From: Cytospora piceicola
Taxonomy: Eukaryota; Ascomycota; Sordariomycetes; Diaporthales; Cytosporaceae
Length of the DNA: 64,000 nt
Assembly (NCBI GenBank): GCA_023375675.1
Contig: JALQBC010000065.1
Span: forward strand, 491 to 64,490
Direction of reading: 5' to 3'
Below are positions 24,333 to 36,472 of the stretch, in pieces. The translations under genes were made by a program, and so were the position numbers. Numbering within the stretch: position 1 is the first letter of the stretch; every line of letters starts with the position of its first letter. The notes beneath the pieces are model-generated. The model made no database searches. It was not told the origin of the DNA and saw nothing but the letters and a program-made list of their open reading frames with translations.

Positions 24333-24631
24333 GGAGAAAAAGGAGAAAAGAAGGAGATAAAGAAAGTGGGAGGAAGGCTGTCACTTTATAGTTTCCCGTA
24401 GAGAGCACGGTCCCCTGCTGCCTGGTTACCAGGGAGCCATGTCACATGTCGCTAGGCCGCCTTCCGCCTTGAGCTAGCAGGGTACGTATCTTTTTTTTTT
24501 TCCTGACAGACGGCAGAATCAACCTGGGGCTGCTGGACAATAAAAAAAGTTGGGACGGCGAACGGGGAGACCTTGACGATCATTGCGTTCCGCTGCGCCC
24601 ATCCTGCAAAAGACCCTTGACCACCGCAACA

Positions 24632-25802
24632 ATGGCGACGACAGACCACCTCCCCAAAGGTAAGTGAGACATGAACATGTCAACTCAATTGTAGCTATCG
24701 TTCAGAACTAAAGATCTGACAATTTGCTTCTACAGGAGAGAACTCCGAGCGACAAGACGGAGGCGAGGCCAAGGAAGTCAAGCCGAAGAAGAAGTCGGAC
24801 AACCCGCACAGGCTTGAAGCTAAGAGGAAGCGGGACAAGTTGCGCAAGATCGAAAAGAAGAAGAGGCGCGCGGAAGACAGGGCCATCGACAAGCCGTCCG
24901 AGCAGGACGAGAAATCCCAGCCTGAGGCAGCCGAGGTAGAGGATGAGGATGCCGTAAAACAGGCCAAAAAGAAGGAGAAGAAAGAAAAGAAACTCTCCAA
25001 GCTGGAAGTTCAGGTCGCCGAGCCCACAAATACCGACAAGGCATCAAAGAAAGAGAAGAAGGACAAGAAGAAGAGGAAGCAGGAGTCCGAGGAAGCCAAG
25101 GTCGAGGCAGAAGCCCCCACGACAGTTGAAACCGACGAGGCCAAGAAGGCAGCCAAGAAGGAGAAGAAGGACAAGAAGAGGAAACTCGAGGCTGAAGCCG
25201 CGGATGTACCAGCGGACACACCGGCCGACGAGCAGCTACCCGCCAAGAAGGCCAAGAAGGACAAGAAGCGCAAGCTCGACAAGGAGGTTGCTGCCGCACC
25301 CGCAGACGTCCCAGTCGAGGAAGAGGAGGCACCAGTCAAGAAAGCCAAGAAGGACAAGAAGCGCAAGCTCGAGGGGGAAGGTTCTGCCGCACCCGTAGAC
25401 GTCCCAGCCGAGGAGGAGGAGGAGGCACCGGCCAAGAAGGCAAAGAAGGAGAAGAAATCCAAGAAGGAGAAGAAGCCTTCCGAGGAGAGCGAGAAGCCGG
25501 CGTCAGCGTCGGCGTCGGCGTCCGAGGCCAAGGCCAAGGCCAAGAAGGCCGCAGCGGAGGCCGAGGCGGCGAACTGGAACGTCGACGCGCTTGGAGGCGG
25601 CTCTGCACGACAGGCCAAGTTCCTGCGGCTCCTGGGTGCCAAGAAGCCCGCCGGTGCAGCTGCGACGGCCGGTGGCAATGCTGGACCGGCCCGGCCGCAC
25701 TTCGACGTCACTAAGGTCTCGAGCGAGCTGGAGAGGCAGTTCGAGGCTGGGCGCCAGATGAAGTTCGACATGGGCGGACAGCGGAGAGGGCTGGGGGGTT
25801 GA
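24632..25802 (+). CDS. Lysine-rich nuclear-type protein with C-terminal SMAP domain
   Basis: Two exons, 24632-24659 and 24736-25802, with a 76 bp intron, give 364 residues. The short first exon encodes MATTDHLPK. The only other upstream start in frame is a TTG, so the ATG with the intron is preferred. Most of the protein is Lys/Glu/Ala-rich and disordered, with about four imperfect copies of a roughly 37-residue unit ending KKAKKDKKRKL. Each copy looks like a strong nuclear or nucleolar localisation signal. The last 75 residues (WNVDALGGGSARQAKFLRLLG, then FDVTKVSSELERQFEAGRQM) match the small acidic protein-like (SMAP) domain of eukaryotic nuclear proteins. Function is not established. A role in ribosome biogenesis or chromatin is only an inference from composition. 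Confidence 0.83.
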
Positions 25803-26161
25803 AGGTAGCGGTCATTGCTGACCCACAGGGTACGGTGCACCTCCTGCACCACGCGAGGAGCGTCTGGCGTTTAGAAAGTGGCTTGGGGCATTGCGAAGAA
25901 TACCAATAACTGTAATATTTTGTTGTACTTGCCAAACACAACTCCGCCCTCCGTCGGGAGGATAGTCGACCATGCTGAGAAAAAAAGACATTGTGAACTC
26001 CGTCCAAATAATACAATGCGCCCCCTTATTGCTGGGCGCTGTCCATGCTCCAACCATGACTGTCTCCCAGGCTGTTAAGACTTCTCTCGTTTGATGATGC
26101 AGCCCGTATCGCGTACCCTGGTGCTCCCCTTCCATCGTCCACCCGTTCGTATGCTATCCTC
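25803..26161. other. Convergent intergenic spacer
   Basis: The 3' ends of the SMAP-domain gene (+) and the SERP1-type gene (-) face each other here. No further gene or repeat was seen. Confidence 0.6.
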
Positions 26162-26625
26162 TCATCGGCCGAAGAAGATGCGGGAGAGTACCTCGAATAT
26201 TATACCGCCGAAGACGACGAAGCCTAGGACACCTACAAATCGCATCTCAAGTCAGTAAACATGTCCGCTCTTGCCCTCGTAAGGTATATAGTCGGAAAGA
26301 GTGTTGGGCTCAGGGGTTTGAGAGGCAGGGGGGGTGGGGCGCGCATACCGAGCCAGATGGGAGAGATAGGGGCCTTAGCGGTCTCCTTCTTGACCATCTT
26401 CTTGACCTCCTCCTCGGACTTGCCCATCTTGGCCTCATTCTGCTTGGCAAACTTGAGGTTTGCTCGTCGCTGTTGGGGAGTTTGCGCCTGTGCAAAGGGA
26501 AAATGTTCCATGGTTAGCCTCAGGGTGCCTAGGTAGTTGCCATGCGGTGCGGTGCGCAGGGGTTGGGGGCAACGCTCGATGCGACGGGGCTGCGCATGTG
26601 AAGGACTCGGGGCCTTGCATACCAT
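26162..26625 (-). CDS. Stress-associated ER protein (SERP1/RAMP4, Ysy6 family)
   Basis: Three exons on the minus strand: 26623-26625 (the ATG alone), 26349-26487 and 26162-26232, giving 70 residues. The start MAQTPQQRRANLKFAKQNE and the tail SPISPIWLGVLGFVVFGGII, then FEVLSRIFFGR, are the full SERP1/RAMP4 signature. It has a cytosolic basic N-terminus and one C-terminal membrane segment (about residues 45-66), so it is a tail-anchored protein. The family associates with the Sec61 translocon and protects newly made membrane proteins during ER stress. Introns of 135 and 116 bp use GTATGC donors. An alternative ATG at 26511 would read through in frame as MEHFPFAQAQTPQQRR without the first intron, but the family's N-terminus favours the ATG-only exon. 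Confidence 0.9.
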
Positions 26626-27145
26626 TGTGTATAATAGTGGATGAAAGAATCGAGTGGTTGTTTGTCAAGTAAAGTCGTGTGGTGTGCGATTGGAGGAATG
26701 TCGGGTTGTTGACGGAGGTCGAGTATTCAGTTGGAGGACGGGGAACTGTTGTTATAATAAGCATAGATCAAAGTGAAGGAATTGGGGCCAGATCTTCACA
26801 CTTGAACTGCGACCCCCCCTGGATGGACCAGATCTCCAGAACAGTTCCGCAGACGTGTCGCTAGCAACTTGCCAGGTATGGTGCTACATTTACAGTACGG
26901 TCATCCCTGCTGCCCTGTCCAGCAGCGGCAGTACAGAAGTGGGGCTAGCAGGGAGGCGCCCTTGCAGCTGCCTTAAGTTCGGCTGATTGCGGGGCCGCCA
27001 ATCAGTCATTTCCACTGCGTCCAGATGTCCCATGGGAATGGATGCTTCTTCTTAGGGTTTTTGTTCTATTCTCATCAGGGTTTCTCGAACGGCCTCCTCC
27101 TGCAGTCACTTGAACAAGTATAGCCACCCACCCGATCTCTTCAAA
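26626..27145. other. Divergent promoter region
   Basis: 520 bp shared by the SERP1-type gene (-) and the mitochondrial membrane protein gene (+). No gene was seen in it. A CT-rich stretch precedes the plus-strand ATG. Confidence 0.5.
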
Positions 27146-27587
27146 ATGAATGCGAGATCTCTATCAATAGCCAGCCGGCTCATACGGCCCTCATACTGCA
27201 TATCAGCCGTTCGGGTCCCCGTCCAACGGCGGTTCGCCTCATCTGGGCCACAACAGCCCTCACCATTGGTGAGACCTCTTGCCAACCTCTGACGCCAAGC
27301 CACCGTGCCGTATATCATTCACTGACGGTACCTAGACTGAGTTCTACAAGGACTTCACAAGGCCCGTCGCGAAGGTCCTGCTCATGGCCATGTTCACCTA
27401 CCAGCTGGTCTACTGGGGATGGGTGAAGCTGGAGCATGATGAGATCACAGCGGAACGTGAAGGTAGGTGGGTGTGGCCACCGCAATCCCCTCTGATGCCG
27501 AGTTTTGTTTGCTGAATAAGCGGAGTAGGAGAGATCGCGAAGCTGGAAGCCGAGGTCGAGAGGCTGACGCATAAGGCCTCTGCCTAG
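27146..27587 (+). CDS. Small mitochondrial single-pass membrane protein, Ina17-like
   Basis: Three exons, 27146-27268, 27336-27462 and 27529-27587, give 102 residues. Introns are 67 and 66 bp with clean GTGAGA/GTAGGT donors and TAG acceptors. The first 35 residues are Arg/Ser-rich without acids (MNARSLSIASRLIRPSYCIS, ending RRFASS), a classic mitochondrial presequence. A single membrane helix (KVLLMAMFTYQLVYWGWVKL, about residues 50-70) is followed by a charged coiled-coil-like tail (ITAEREGEIAKLEAEVERL). This arrangement fits Ina17, a subunit of the inner membrane assembly complex that helps build F1Fo ATP synthase. I judge this from architecture and a general resemblance to fungal homologues, so the name is tentative while the gene itself is well supported. 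Confidence 0.72.
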
Positions 27588-28753
27588 ACACGTCATAGTG
27601 GGTGATGACACCGTGCCAAAGCCATTCTGGTCAGCAGCTGGCCGTGGGATGCCTAAAGATGGGAGTGTCCGAGGCCCCATCCGTCCCCTGACCGCCTGAG
27701 TATACGAGCGTCCTCGTGGGCCGGGGATCTGTTAGCTTGTCCACGGACTGTCTCGGGGCTGCTTAAAAGATGGCACGTGGCAAGGGCCGGCCGACCATCC
27801 GGCGAGAGCTGGTCAGGGGCTTGGAAACCGACTAGTCATCGAAGAAACTGAGGGAAGGCACCTTTCGGGAAAATGGACGCCTCTGGGGTGGAAGGGGCTC
27901 GGTTTTGTCGATGGAGATATGCCTCGTGTGGTCGCCGCATTCCCCTATTTGCATGGCGCACACCTTCACGAGTCCAGTGACCTAGAGACAAAGTCGAGGC
28001 ACAACTGATCGGGTAGGGAGAACTAGGCTACCAATCAATGTATGAGAACGAAGCATTGGATAGCAGCTGAGCGGAACGAGTATATACATGACACCCTTGG
28101 CGACTGCAACATCTGCACAGGTACTGTGTAGCTATCAGTCGATCTAGTTTGAGATACCATCAGCCTTCAGCTCCCCACCTGGTCCACCTACCTAAGTATT
28201 TACGTGATGCCCTTTCTACCTAAGTATTTACGTGATGCCCTTGCTACGGACGCTTTAATCCATCTCAACTCCCCAATTTCGATATAGCCTATGTAGGATC
28301 CCGCCAGAACATCCCTCTTAGACAAGAATTTTCTGGTATACGGAGGGACTTCGTGACTACGCCTCGAGACCCGAGGACAGGGGCGCGAACAACCGCCTAC
28401 CACTGTCCAAGAAGACGTTGGTGTGGGAAGAATCACGGAAAGGGGCGTGGAATCTCAGACACACTAGTACAATGATGGCGAGGTAAAATCATCTTGATTT
28501 AATGATGTCGAATATCGTGTCATATATGATATAGTGACCCATCAAGGTACTGCTGCATATTAAGTACCCAATGCAATCTACGGTATAAACGAAGCCTCAA
28601 CGCCAACAAACTCCTTTGCTCCCTATGAAGGTCCCAAATTCGACCACCCTCTCAAGTGCTTAAGTCTAGTACAGGGACCGCCGTCCAATTACAATATCCA
28701 ATTTTTTAAATCAGCGACTGGCCCTCATGTAAGTCCCTCATCTAAGTCCCAGA
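27588..28753. other. Convergent intergenic region
   Basis: About 1.2 kb between the Ina17-like gene (+) and the 3' end of the Mid1 gene (-). It holds a 28 bp tandem duplication (28188-28243) and no recognisable gene. Confidence 0.6.
28188..28243. repeat. Tandem duplication of 28 bp
   Basis: The unit CTACCTAAGTATTTACGTGA plus TGCCCTTT occurs twice in a row, with one difference at the last base. Such perfect short duplications suggest a recent slippage or repair event. Confidence 0.8.
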
Positions 28754-30723
28754 CTACCAAATCACAGCCGACGAAAGCAGGAAGAAGCCAAGACTCAGCA
28801 GCCAGGGCACAGCCAGGCCCGCAGCCCCAGCGTAATAGTGGAAGGAGCCCGGATAGTTGCACGTAATGTTCCCCTGCTCGCTCGCCTCGCTGTTGGTCCC
28901 ATAGCTGGTATTGAACCCCTTGAGCCACGGCCTCGGGCACGAGAACCCCAGAGCGGCCGGGCAGCTCTGCACCAGGTCGTAGCACAGCTCCGCACACGGC
29001 AGTACCTCCTTGTACGGGCCGGGCTTGACCACCGTGTCGATCAGGGGGTTCCGGCTGTTCAGGAAGCTCGAGTGGTTCTGATACCACTCGTATCCCTTGA
29101 GCATGTCAGGGTTGAGGTTGCTGCCGTCGGGGAACGTCTTGTTGATGGCGCGGGGCTGCAGCCAGCTGTCGGTCGCGGAAAAGTCCTCGCACCGCGGGAT
29201 CGTCACGGAGCACAGCCAGTCCTTGTAGGCCGAGCGGCACGTCGTGCAGTTGCGTACCAGGGAGAACTGCTGCGTGTCGGGGGCCTCGCAGGGCGTTTGT
29301 TGCAGGGACTTGTTGAAGCCATCGTAGAGCGAGTGGGCGTAATTATCGTAGAACTCGCCGAGAAGTGTGGTATTAGGGAAGGTAATATTATTGCTGGGGA
29401 CGGCGTAGGCGACTTCATCACAGAAGGTGAGGTTGAAAACAAGGTTGCAGTTGGCGCCGTCTGTCAAACATGTTAGCACGAAACGAAATGAAAAAGGAGA
29501 AGCACAACATGGAACCTACTTGACTTCGTGTTGAAGGTGGTGGATCTGAGGACATGGCCACCTCCGCCTGCAACGTTGGGGTCTGTCGTGGCGTTTGCAT
29601 TTCTTGCCAAGATACCCTGGTACTGCGAGCTTGCATTCAGACCGCTGAAGTAGAATTGCTGCTTAGGAAACCCGCCTGCGCCCCGTTTTGTAATACCGGT
29701 GGTCACTTGAGTCGTATCCTGGCCGTTTCTGACAGCCGCAACCTGAGCGTAGTTGCCCAAGCCGCAGTACGAATATCGCAGGCCGTTGATGGATGGATTG
29801 TCATCATTCTGGGCGAACATGACATATGGTTTCGAGGACACGAGCCCTGCATCTACCTCTGAGTCCCGGCTGGTAGTCAGGTTTTGTGTGATAAGCAGGA
29901 CTGACGTAGTATCGCTGTCCACCCAGAAGAGTTCGTCAGCCATGGACTCGCTGTAGCTGTGGTACCAAGCATCGACCGAGGCAGCAATTTGGAAGTTATA
30001 TATTCCGGAGAATTTGCTCGACACATTATTCGCCGCAACGCTGATCCAGAGGTCATCGGATGCGGTTACGTTGAGCATGACGGCCCCCTGCGTAAAGTTA
30101 CGCGCCTCTTGCTCGCTTGGGTCAGCCGATGGCCCTGGCGACGTGTTCTTGGTCGAGTTAGACACGTAAAGGGTCAGTTGGGGTGGCTCTCCAGCACTTG
30201 AGTTCCCTGACGGTTGAAGACATGTGTTGGCGGATATGTAGACCGTTCTCCCAGTCGCTCGTTTTGAGGTTCTGAGTTCCCCGTCCCAATCGACGAACAC
30301 GTCTTGGTCTTCCTCCTCCTGTGGCTCTGCAGGCTCCCCATGTAGTTCGAGTGACATGGCCCTTTTATCATCCCCGGTCGATAGTTCCGAACTGTCAAGG
30401 TGATATATCAGAAAGTCACCTGCGTTCAGGTTCATCTGGTTGGGAACATTATTCGACAACTGTATGATATCCCGCTTTGCTACCCTTCCAAGTATACTCC
30501 GGTCGAATGCCCCAAAGTCAGGCTCATACGTTGCATCCTCGGCCTCCAGCTCTGCATCCAGCGCATCCACCGCGGTGGCATCGTCAAATATTATTGTTGA
30601 CTCGTGGTTTATTTCCTCTGCGAATGCAAGTTGTGGTGGGAATAGGGACAAGTATATGATTAAGAGGACGACCGTCGCGATGGCAGACGCTGCAAGTCGC
30701 GACTGTAGTGGAGAGAGCTGCAT
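28754..30723 (-). CDS. mid1: Stretch-activated calcium channel subunit Mid1
   Basis: Two exons on the minus strand, 29520-30723 and 28754-29460, with a 59 bp intron (GTAGGT...CAG), give 636 residues, close to the length of other filamentous-fungal MID-1 proteins. An N-terminal hydrophobic segment (SAIATVVLLIIYLSLFPPQL, about residues 13-32) acts as signal or anchor. The middle is rich in N-glycosylation sites (NSS, NST, NTS, NVS). The C-terminal half is Cys-rich (CNLVFNLTFCDEVAYAV, then CTTCRSAYKDWLC, PCAELCYDLVQSC), the mark of the family. A last hydrophobic stretch (GLAVPWLLSLGFFLL) may be membrane-attached or a GPI signal. Mid1 works with Cch1 in the plasma membrane to let calcium in during stress and hyphal growth. 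The intron splits an Asn codon in the sequence KSNGANC. Confidence 0.92.
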
Positions 30724-31879
30724 GGTGAGGACATGCCCTCACGGGCTGTCAGGTCGTCAATCGCAAGCGCCTCTCACAGATGCAAGATCCGAGCGGTGTC
30801 TCGTGGCGGGGGTCGTTCGCAAGTGTCTCCGGTCGCCTAGGTCGAGATCGGTGATTAATTTGTGTCCTTACTTCGAACAGGTACAGTCCCGTGATTGCTA
30901 GAGTAAAGAAAGGAAGTCGAGTCCCCAAGCCTGTTCAGCGGATATGGAAGTAGCAGAGTAGTCGACGTCGTGGTAGGCAAGAGGGACAGGGGGCATTGGC
31001 ACCAAGATTATTGTTGTCAGGTTTCACTGTTTGAGGTTCTCTAACATCCAATGCACGTTGAGCCCAGGTCGGGTGCCGCTGGTGTGTCGGACGGCGGGAC
31101 CGGCCCGACCAGGTACCTAGGTAGCTAGTATTACACAGGTACAGGGTTGTCCGTGCTGGCTTTGGTGGACCCTGAAGTACCGGAAACCTCCCTTCCCTTC
31201 CAAGGTCTATCATTGTGGCACCTAGGTACCTAGGTATATATGAACTTCCATTCGAGATCTTCCCTTTCACGATCTAGAAAGCGAGCTGCATCCGCCTTGC
31301 CGCCCAGCTGGCCATGTCGCCCTACCAGCGATCCGGAAAATAAGCGGCTTCTTGCAGATATCGACCTGCGGGTCTATCCTGCAGTCGTACACCTGAAGTT
31401 ATGCTACTTTGCCAACCAAATGACGTCGCTCAACAGCAGCACGTTATACTCTACTCTGAATCTGGGCGGGTAAGGAGGACGATGATATGTGTACAGGAAT
31501 CAATTGACCATGCCATAAGTTCATAAGCTGTATACATTCCCGATCCGATACATCTAAAGGACCCCAACCAAAAACCATCATAATTTCCTCTAAAGGACGC
31601 CCGCCAGGCCCAGAGGATTGGGGGGGGGGGGTGGCTTTCATTCCTCGTCCATCATCATTTGCATCCCAAACACGACACTCTATACACCCCCTCAACTTGT
31701 TGCTTTTGTTGCCACCCTCACTTTGTCTTCTCCCGATTTGCCAAACACCAGGTTTCCTAAGCTTGTCCGACTATCAGGGATGGGCGTCTTGTTTTAGCAA
31801 TCACCGCTGTCGAGCATATGCCCGGTTGCAACTCAAGAGCCACGCGCACTCTTGAGTTCTTGATATCTGATATCGACCC
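30724..31879. other. Intergenic region upstream of Mid1 and downstream of Yop1
   Basis: About 1.15 kb with no recognised gene. It contains CCTAGGTA-type repeats (near 31110 and 31215) and an 11-base G-run near 31620. Confidence 0.55.
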
Positions 31880-32644
31880 TTACTCGGACTTGCCGGCCTG
31901 GGCGCGCAGACCAGGAGCGGTGGAGCCAATAAAGTAGCGACCGAACATGGGCTGCAAGAAAGAACGGAAGATGAGGTCGGCGCCCCTGTGATCGCCGTCA
32001 GAAGTTGAACTTGGAGAGCAAACCGGAAACGACGTCAAACATACCTGAAGGTGGGCAGAGCGAGCCACAAGAGGAAGACAAACTTGAAGGTGTAGTAGAA
32101 TGGGAACCAGTAAACCACACTGAGGAGGCTCTCCAGGACACTGCACCAATTGTTAGACCAAATGTTCCGTTTGGGAAGAGTCGCGAAAATGGAGCTTACG
32201 TGAAGAAGGAGAAGACAACCCAGTACTACAGCAGCCATGTAATTAGCAATTGGACCTTCTTAGAGCGGTTTTAGTGTTCAGCTTACTGTCAACCACTGGG
32301 TGTCGTCAGCCTTGGAGGTTGAGAACAGAGCCTCCAGGGAGTAGTATCCAGGAATGACGAATCCGGCCAGGTTGGTCAGGAGCTGACCGCCAAGGTTGAA
32401 GACGATGAAGAAGAAGTAGAGGGTGACGAGGCCGATAACGCCGTAGGTCTTGGGGACGTTGGTCTGCTTCTCGAGGTTCTGCAGGGTAGGGTACTTGGAG
32501 AGCTGCGTTGGGGTTAATCAGCTGTTGCAGTCACGGCATCACCGGCAAAGGCCAGCAGGACATGCGCAAGGTGTCCTCGTAACTACATACCTCCTTATCG
32601 AGCTGCCCCAGGTAGTGCTGGACCTTATCTTGAGGAGAAGACAT
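31880..32644 (-). CDS. yop1: ER membrane-shaping protein Yop1 (DP1/TB2/HVA22 family)
   Basis: Five exons on the minus strand (32591-32644, 32287-32502, 32200-32225, 32045-32140, 31880-31985) give 165 residues. The four introns are 88, 61, 59 and 59 bp. The protein starts MSSPQDKVQHYLGQLDKELS and has the reticulon-like double hairpin: GVIGLVTLYFFFIVFNLGGQ, then LTNLAGFVIPGYYSLEAL, YWVVFSFFTVLESLLSVVYW and FYYTFKFVFLLWLALP. It ends with the conserved TFRGADLIFRSFLQPMFGRY. Yop1 bends the ER membrane into tubules together with reticulons and binds Yip1/Rab proteins. The 26 bp third exon is unusually small, but every junction restores the family sequence. An ATG 3 kb from the Mid1 start and the same orientation suggest independent promoters. 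Confidence 0.93.
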
Positions 32645-33806
32645 TGTGGCGGGGATTGCTTAGTTTTGATGGATTGCTAGAGGGTGAAGTTGTCGTAAAC
32701 GTGGTGTTCGGTTGAAATCTGCAGGACAGAGTACAGCTGGTCAGATTGAGAATCGAAGTAAAAGTCGCGAGTAGGGGAGGGATAAGCTGGTTTGCGGGGC
32801 TAAAGGCACAGGCGCGCGCACAGGTTGCAGGTGCAGGCACAGGCTCACAGAAGCCGGGGGAATGTCGGAGCAGTGGCTGGTGGGTTTGGGAGAGGGGCTT
32901 GGGCTAACCTTGATGTAATCTGTACAGTGACCGGCTGAAACGGTTTGGCAAACTCAAATAGTTGCAATTGAGCTTTGGAAGTGGTTGAAGAGCTTATCTG
33001 GTGACAAAACCTATGAAGGTGAAGGTTGGAATCAGGTATGGAAAGTAAGGAAATAGAGAAAATAGCTTCGGTTTAGGGAGGAATGCACAGGTGTCTTTGT
33101 TTCACAATCCGAGAGCTTGCCTTGCCTGCCTTGGTGGAAGGTCCCAGTGAGGGTGATTTGTTGGTGTCCCTCGATGACGCTGGCCTGTGACCTCACAAAG
33201 CTGACAATTGTGGACCTCGGACTTGCTCATTGCTACCCAGCTACCTAGGTACTGCTAGGGGGGGAGCACTCGACCCACAGAAGGTGTCTCAAGTCATTCA
33301 GTGCCTCAGGCAACCGAAGTCCATTCCAACCCTTCTGGCCTGTCAGCGGCAAGGCCTGTGCCAACCTCAAGGGTTCTTTCAGATGTTGTGCTGAATCAGC
33401 AAATAGCTTCTGTCTGCCGGACCGTCTAGGCTCTGGCACTTTTGGGGTGTGTGCTGCAGAAGGTTAGCCTTGGCTTGTTATTGTGCACACCCGTCCCCCG
33501 CAAATGACCGAAGCATTCTTTTTTTATTTGCTATTGATGCCTGCTGTTTTCCAAACCCACGCCCCCCGGCCACTGAAATTGCCCGGATCTCTCTGCCAAC
33601 CTCCTCTCACCACAACAATAAACAAACCGAAAGAGGCCCTGTTGTAGACATCAAAACCTCTCTGTACCGCCCTGTCTGTGGCATACCCAACTCTCATTGT
33701 CTCCACTCCTCACTTCTGTCTCCCCTGCTCAATTTGCCCGTTTTGCGATAGGCCCTCCAACTTTTTGAGCGCCGTCTCGAGACGACTTTACTAACCCGCA
33801 GGCTCC
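32645..33806. other. Divergent promoter region of Yop1 and the RFX gene
   Basis: About 1.16 kb without a recognised gene. Pyrimidine-rich stretches (33530-33740) precede the RFX start. The two flanking genes point away from each other. Confidence 0.55.
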
Positions 33807-36472
33807 ATGGCCTCGACAGCAGGTAAATAATTGTGCCCTGCCCATCTTCATCCTTCCCCCTCCTACCCAAGTCGTCGCACCCAAGTCTTGGCCATACTGG
33901 TGTCTTTTTGCCACATTCCCCCTCCCATTTTCCTAAGTACTGACCATGTCGCAGAAGCGTTTCCGCGCTTCCCAGCTCGGAGGGCGAGTGAAGGATCAAC
34001 AACGTCAGCGCGCAGCGTCACCACCCAGCCGAATAATGTCGATCAGGCTCCCGCACACGATATTCAGTTCGCTGCACAATGGCTTGCACAACAACAACAG
34101 CAGAATGGCCAACTCAGACAGATCGCCCCGGCACCACGGCCAACGTCTCCCGACTATGTCCTCGCCGCCGGGTCGCTTCCTGGCCAACAGGTTCGTGACG
34201 ACTTCTTTGTAGAACCTGCAATGCGCAACGGGATGGGCTCCCAGTTCCGGTTCCACACGCAACCTCAAATGGGCCACATGGGCCGACAATCTCTTCCCGC
34301 CGACTCGTTCTTGTCCGTCAACAGCCATCCTAGCATTGCGAGCCAAATGATCGACAGAAACGACAGTCCGGCTCCAGATTCGGGACTCGATGTGGGCAAC
34401 GCCCCGGCTAGATCCAGGTCAAATACGAATAACGACCAAGAGATGCGCGACCTGTTCAATCGGAATAGTCACAGGGCACTGCAGGAGGTGGCCAAGGAGC
34501 TGCATGGAAACGAACGCGGCCCTAGTAGCGAACGTTGTCGGCAGCTCTTTGCCATGTTATGGTAAGGATATCAAGTCTTTCGATGCCACAAACAAGGCTG
34601 ACCCATGTGGTTTAGGATCAAGTCATCTTGTCGAAAGGGCAAGACTTCTGTGCCCCGGAGCAGAGTTTACGCAAATTATGTCAAGCGATGTGCACATGAG
34701 AAGATTGCTGTCCTCAACCCTGCCAGCTTTGGAAAACTGGTCAGAGTGCTATATCCAGGACTCAGGACCCGTCGGCTTGGTGTACGAGGAGAGTCGAAGT
34801 ACCACTACGTCGATTTCGAGTTGATCGACGAAGACATCGATATCGACGAGTCACCAAGTCAGGCGCCAGCTTCGATAAATCCAGGACCAAGTTTCGCTGA
34901 GAACCTGAACTTGAAGTAAGCTGTCATGTCGCTCGCTGCGATGAAATTATGGACTAACTCGTCAATAGCAACTTGACGCGACCATCAACAGCCACAGAAG
35001 TAGAGCAGCCAGCCCTTCAGCCGGCTCAGGACGATACTGCCGCAAGTGTTGGGAACAAGACCACTCGAAGTGCTGGGCCTCGTCATCTTCGACACGCCAT
35101 ATACAACCACCCGCAGGTACAGATAACGTCAGACTTGGGTATGACTGGGAGCAAAACTTTGAAGCTACTCTGTCTCGAACTAGAGGACTCGTCCAAGACG
35201 GCGACACGTTTGACCTTGCCCCCGATCGAACCATACCTGCCTCATGGCACCGACTCAGATGCCGCGAAATCTCTAGAAGCTCTCTATCTCTCTCATTGTA
35301 CTTCATTGATTGAGTGCATACGATTCTGCAAGGAGAAGAATTTCTTTCACCTTTTTACTGCCTTCCACGGCACATTGACGGTACCGGTTCAGAAATTGCT
35401 GGCCAATCCGGCCCTGGAACCGTGGATCGAACAATGTGATCTCAGGATGTACCAGAACATGATGCAGATCGTTTCTGTTGTAGCACTACAGGTCATCCCG
35501 CCGTTCGGCTTGCAGAGCCTCCGCAATATCTCAGAAAAGCTTGTATCCCATATTCGACATTCTTTCGAGGGGCAGCCTTACCACATTTTCAGGGCGAAAG
35601 AGGCACCCGCCGCGCTGTTTGCAGATTTGCTGGATCGGTCCCTGAGGGTCAACACCACGGCCCATGCCACCGCCAATTTTCTCCACAATCACGCGAACCG
35701 GACTCAGATGTACCTTGATTTCATCACGTTTGTCCGACCTAGGAAGATTGCCCAATCTGTGCCGCTGGAAGGAATGGAGGATGTAGTCGACCTCCTCGTC
35801 TCAGACATCAGACAGCTTCTGGACCCAAGGGATGTTCCATGGGAGCTGGAGCGATGCACAGTGCAAGGAGATTACTTCGTCCACAACCGCAAGCCTGAAA
35901 AGATCGAGAGAGAGGAAATGCCAGAGTCTTTGAACATACTTGACCGCTGGGTCGATTTCCTACGAGCCCTACCGGGTCGGTTCCCGTACGCTTCTCACGC
36001 CGACATTGTTCAGTTTGTCCAGACGATTGGAACGACTATCATGCGAGACCTCACAATCAGCAGCGCTGATAGCTTTGGTGCCTGGTGGTGTTTGAAGTGT
36101 TTTCTGGACGAGATGGTCTGGTTCCTGGCCGAGAAAGGTGGTTTCATGAGGCAGAACACAACGCAAGCTGTTGAAACGTCAAAGCGCAAGCACCTGGATG
36201 GGTCTATGGGAAACGAGAGACGAAAGAGTATGCGATACAGCTCGGGCAGTGGCAGCGATGACGCGATACTGGCACTCATGGACAACCAACAGGTCCTGGC
36301 TGGTCTCCAGAATGAGAACAACCACGTCGTCCTCGACATGAACACGGCTAATTACGATGATAGCGGCATCTCAATGCGCATGTCAGGAGAGGATTCGCCG
36401 ATGAGCAAGTTCACGAACCATATGGAGAGCCAAAGGGTCGATGGCCAGAATATTCCCAATGGGCTGAGCTGA
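33807..36472 (+). CDS. RFX-family transcription factor (Crt1/Rfx1-like)
   Basis: Four exons (33807-33822, 33955-34561, 34616-34915, 34969-36472) with introns of 132, 54 and 53 bp give 808 residues. The first exon codes only MASTA. A Gln/Ser/Pro-rich N-terminal region precedes the RFX winged-helix DNA-binding domain (about residues 195-275), which includes FAMLWIKSSCRKGKTSVPRS, RVYANYVKRC, LNPASFGKLVRVLYPGLRTR and RRLGVRGESKYHYVDF. The intron after residue 208 splits a Trp inside this domain, and the restored sequence confirms the join. The C-terminal part (about 310-690) carries helical blocks typical of RFX extension and dimerisation regions, ending in a Ser-rich tail. In yeast Crt1 represses DNA-damage genes, and in other fungi RFX factors control cell division and morphology. 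Either role here is inference from the family. Confidence 0.93.

Noticed and set aside
28838..29476. 212-residue plus-strand frame inside Mid1
   Set aside because: It is the antisense shadow of the Cys-rich Mid1 exon 2, which has clear family motifs.
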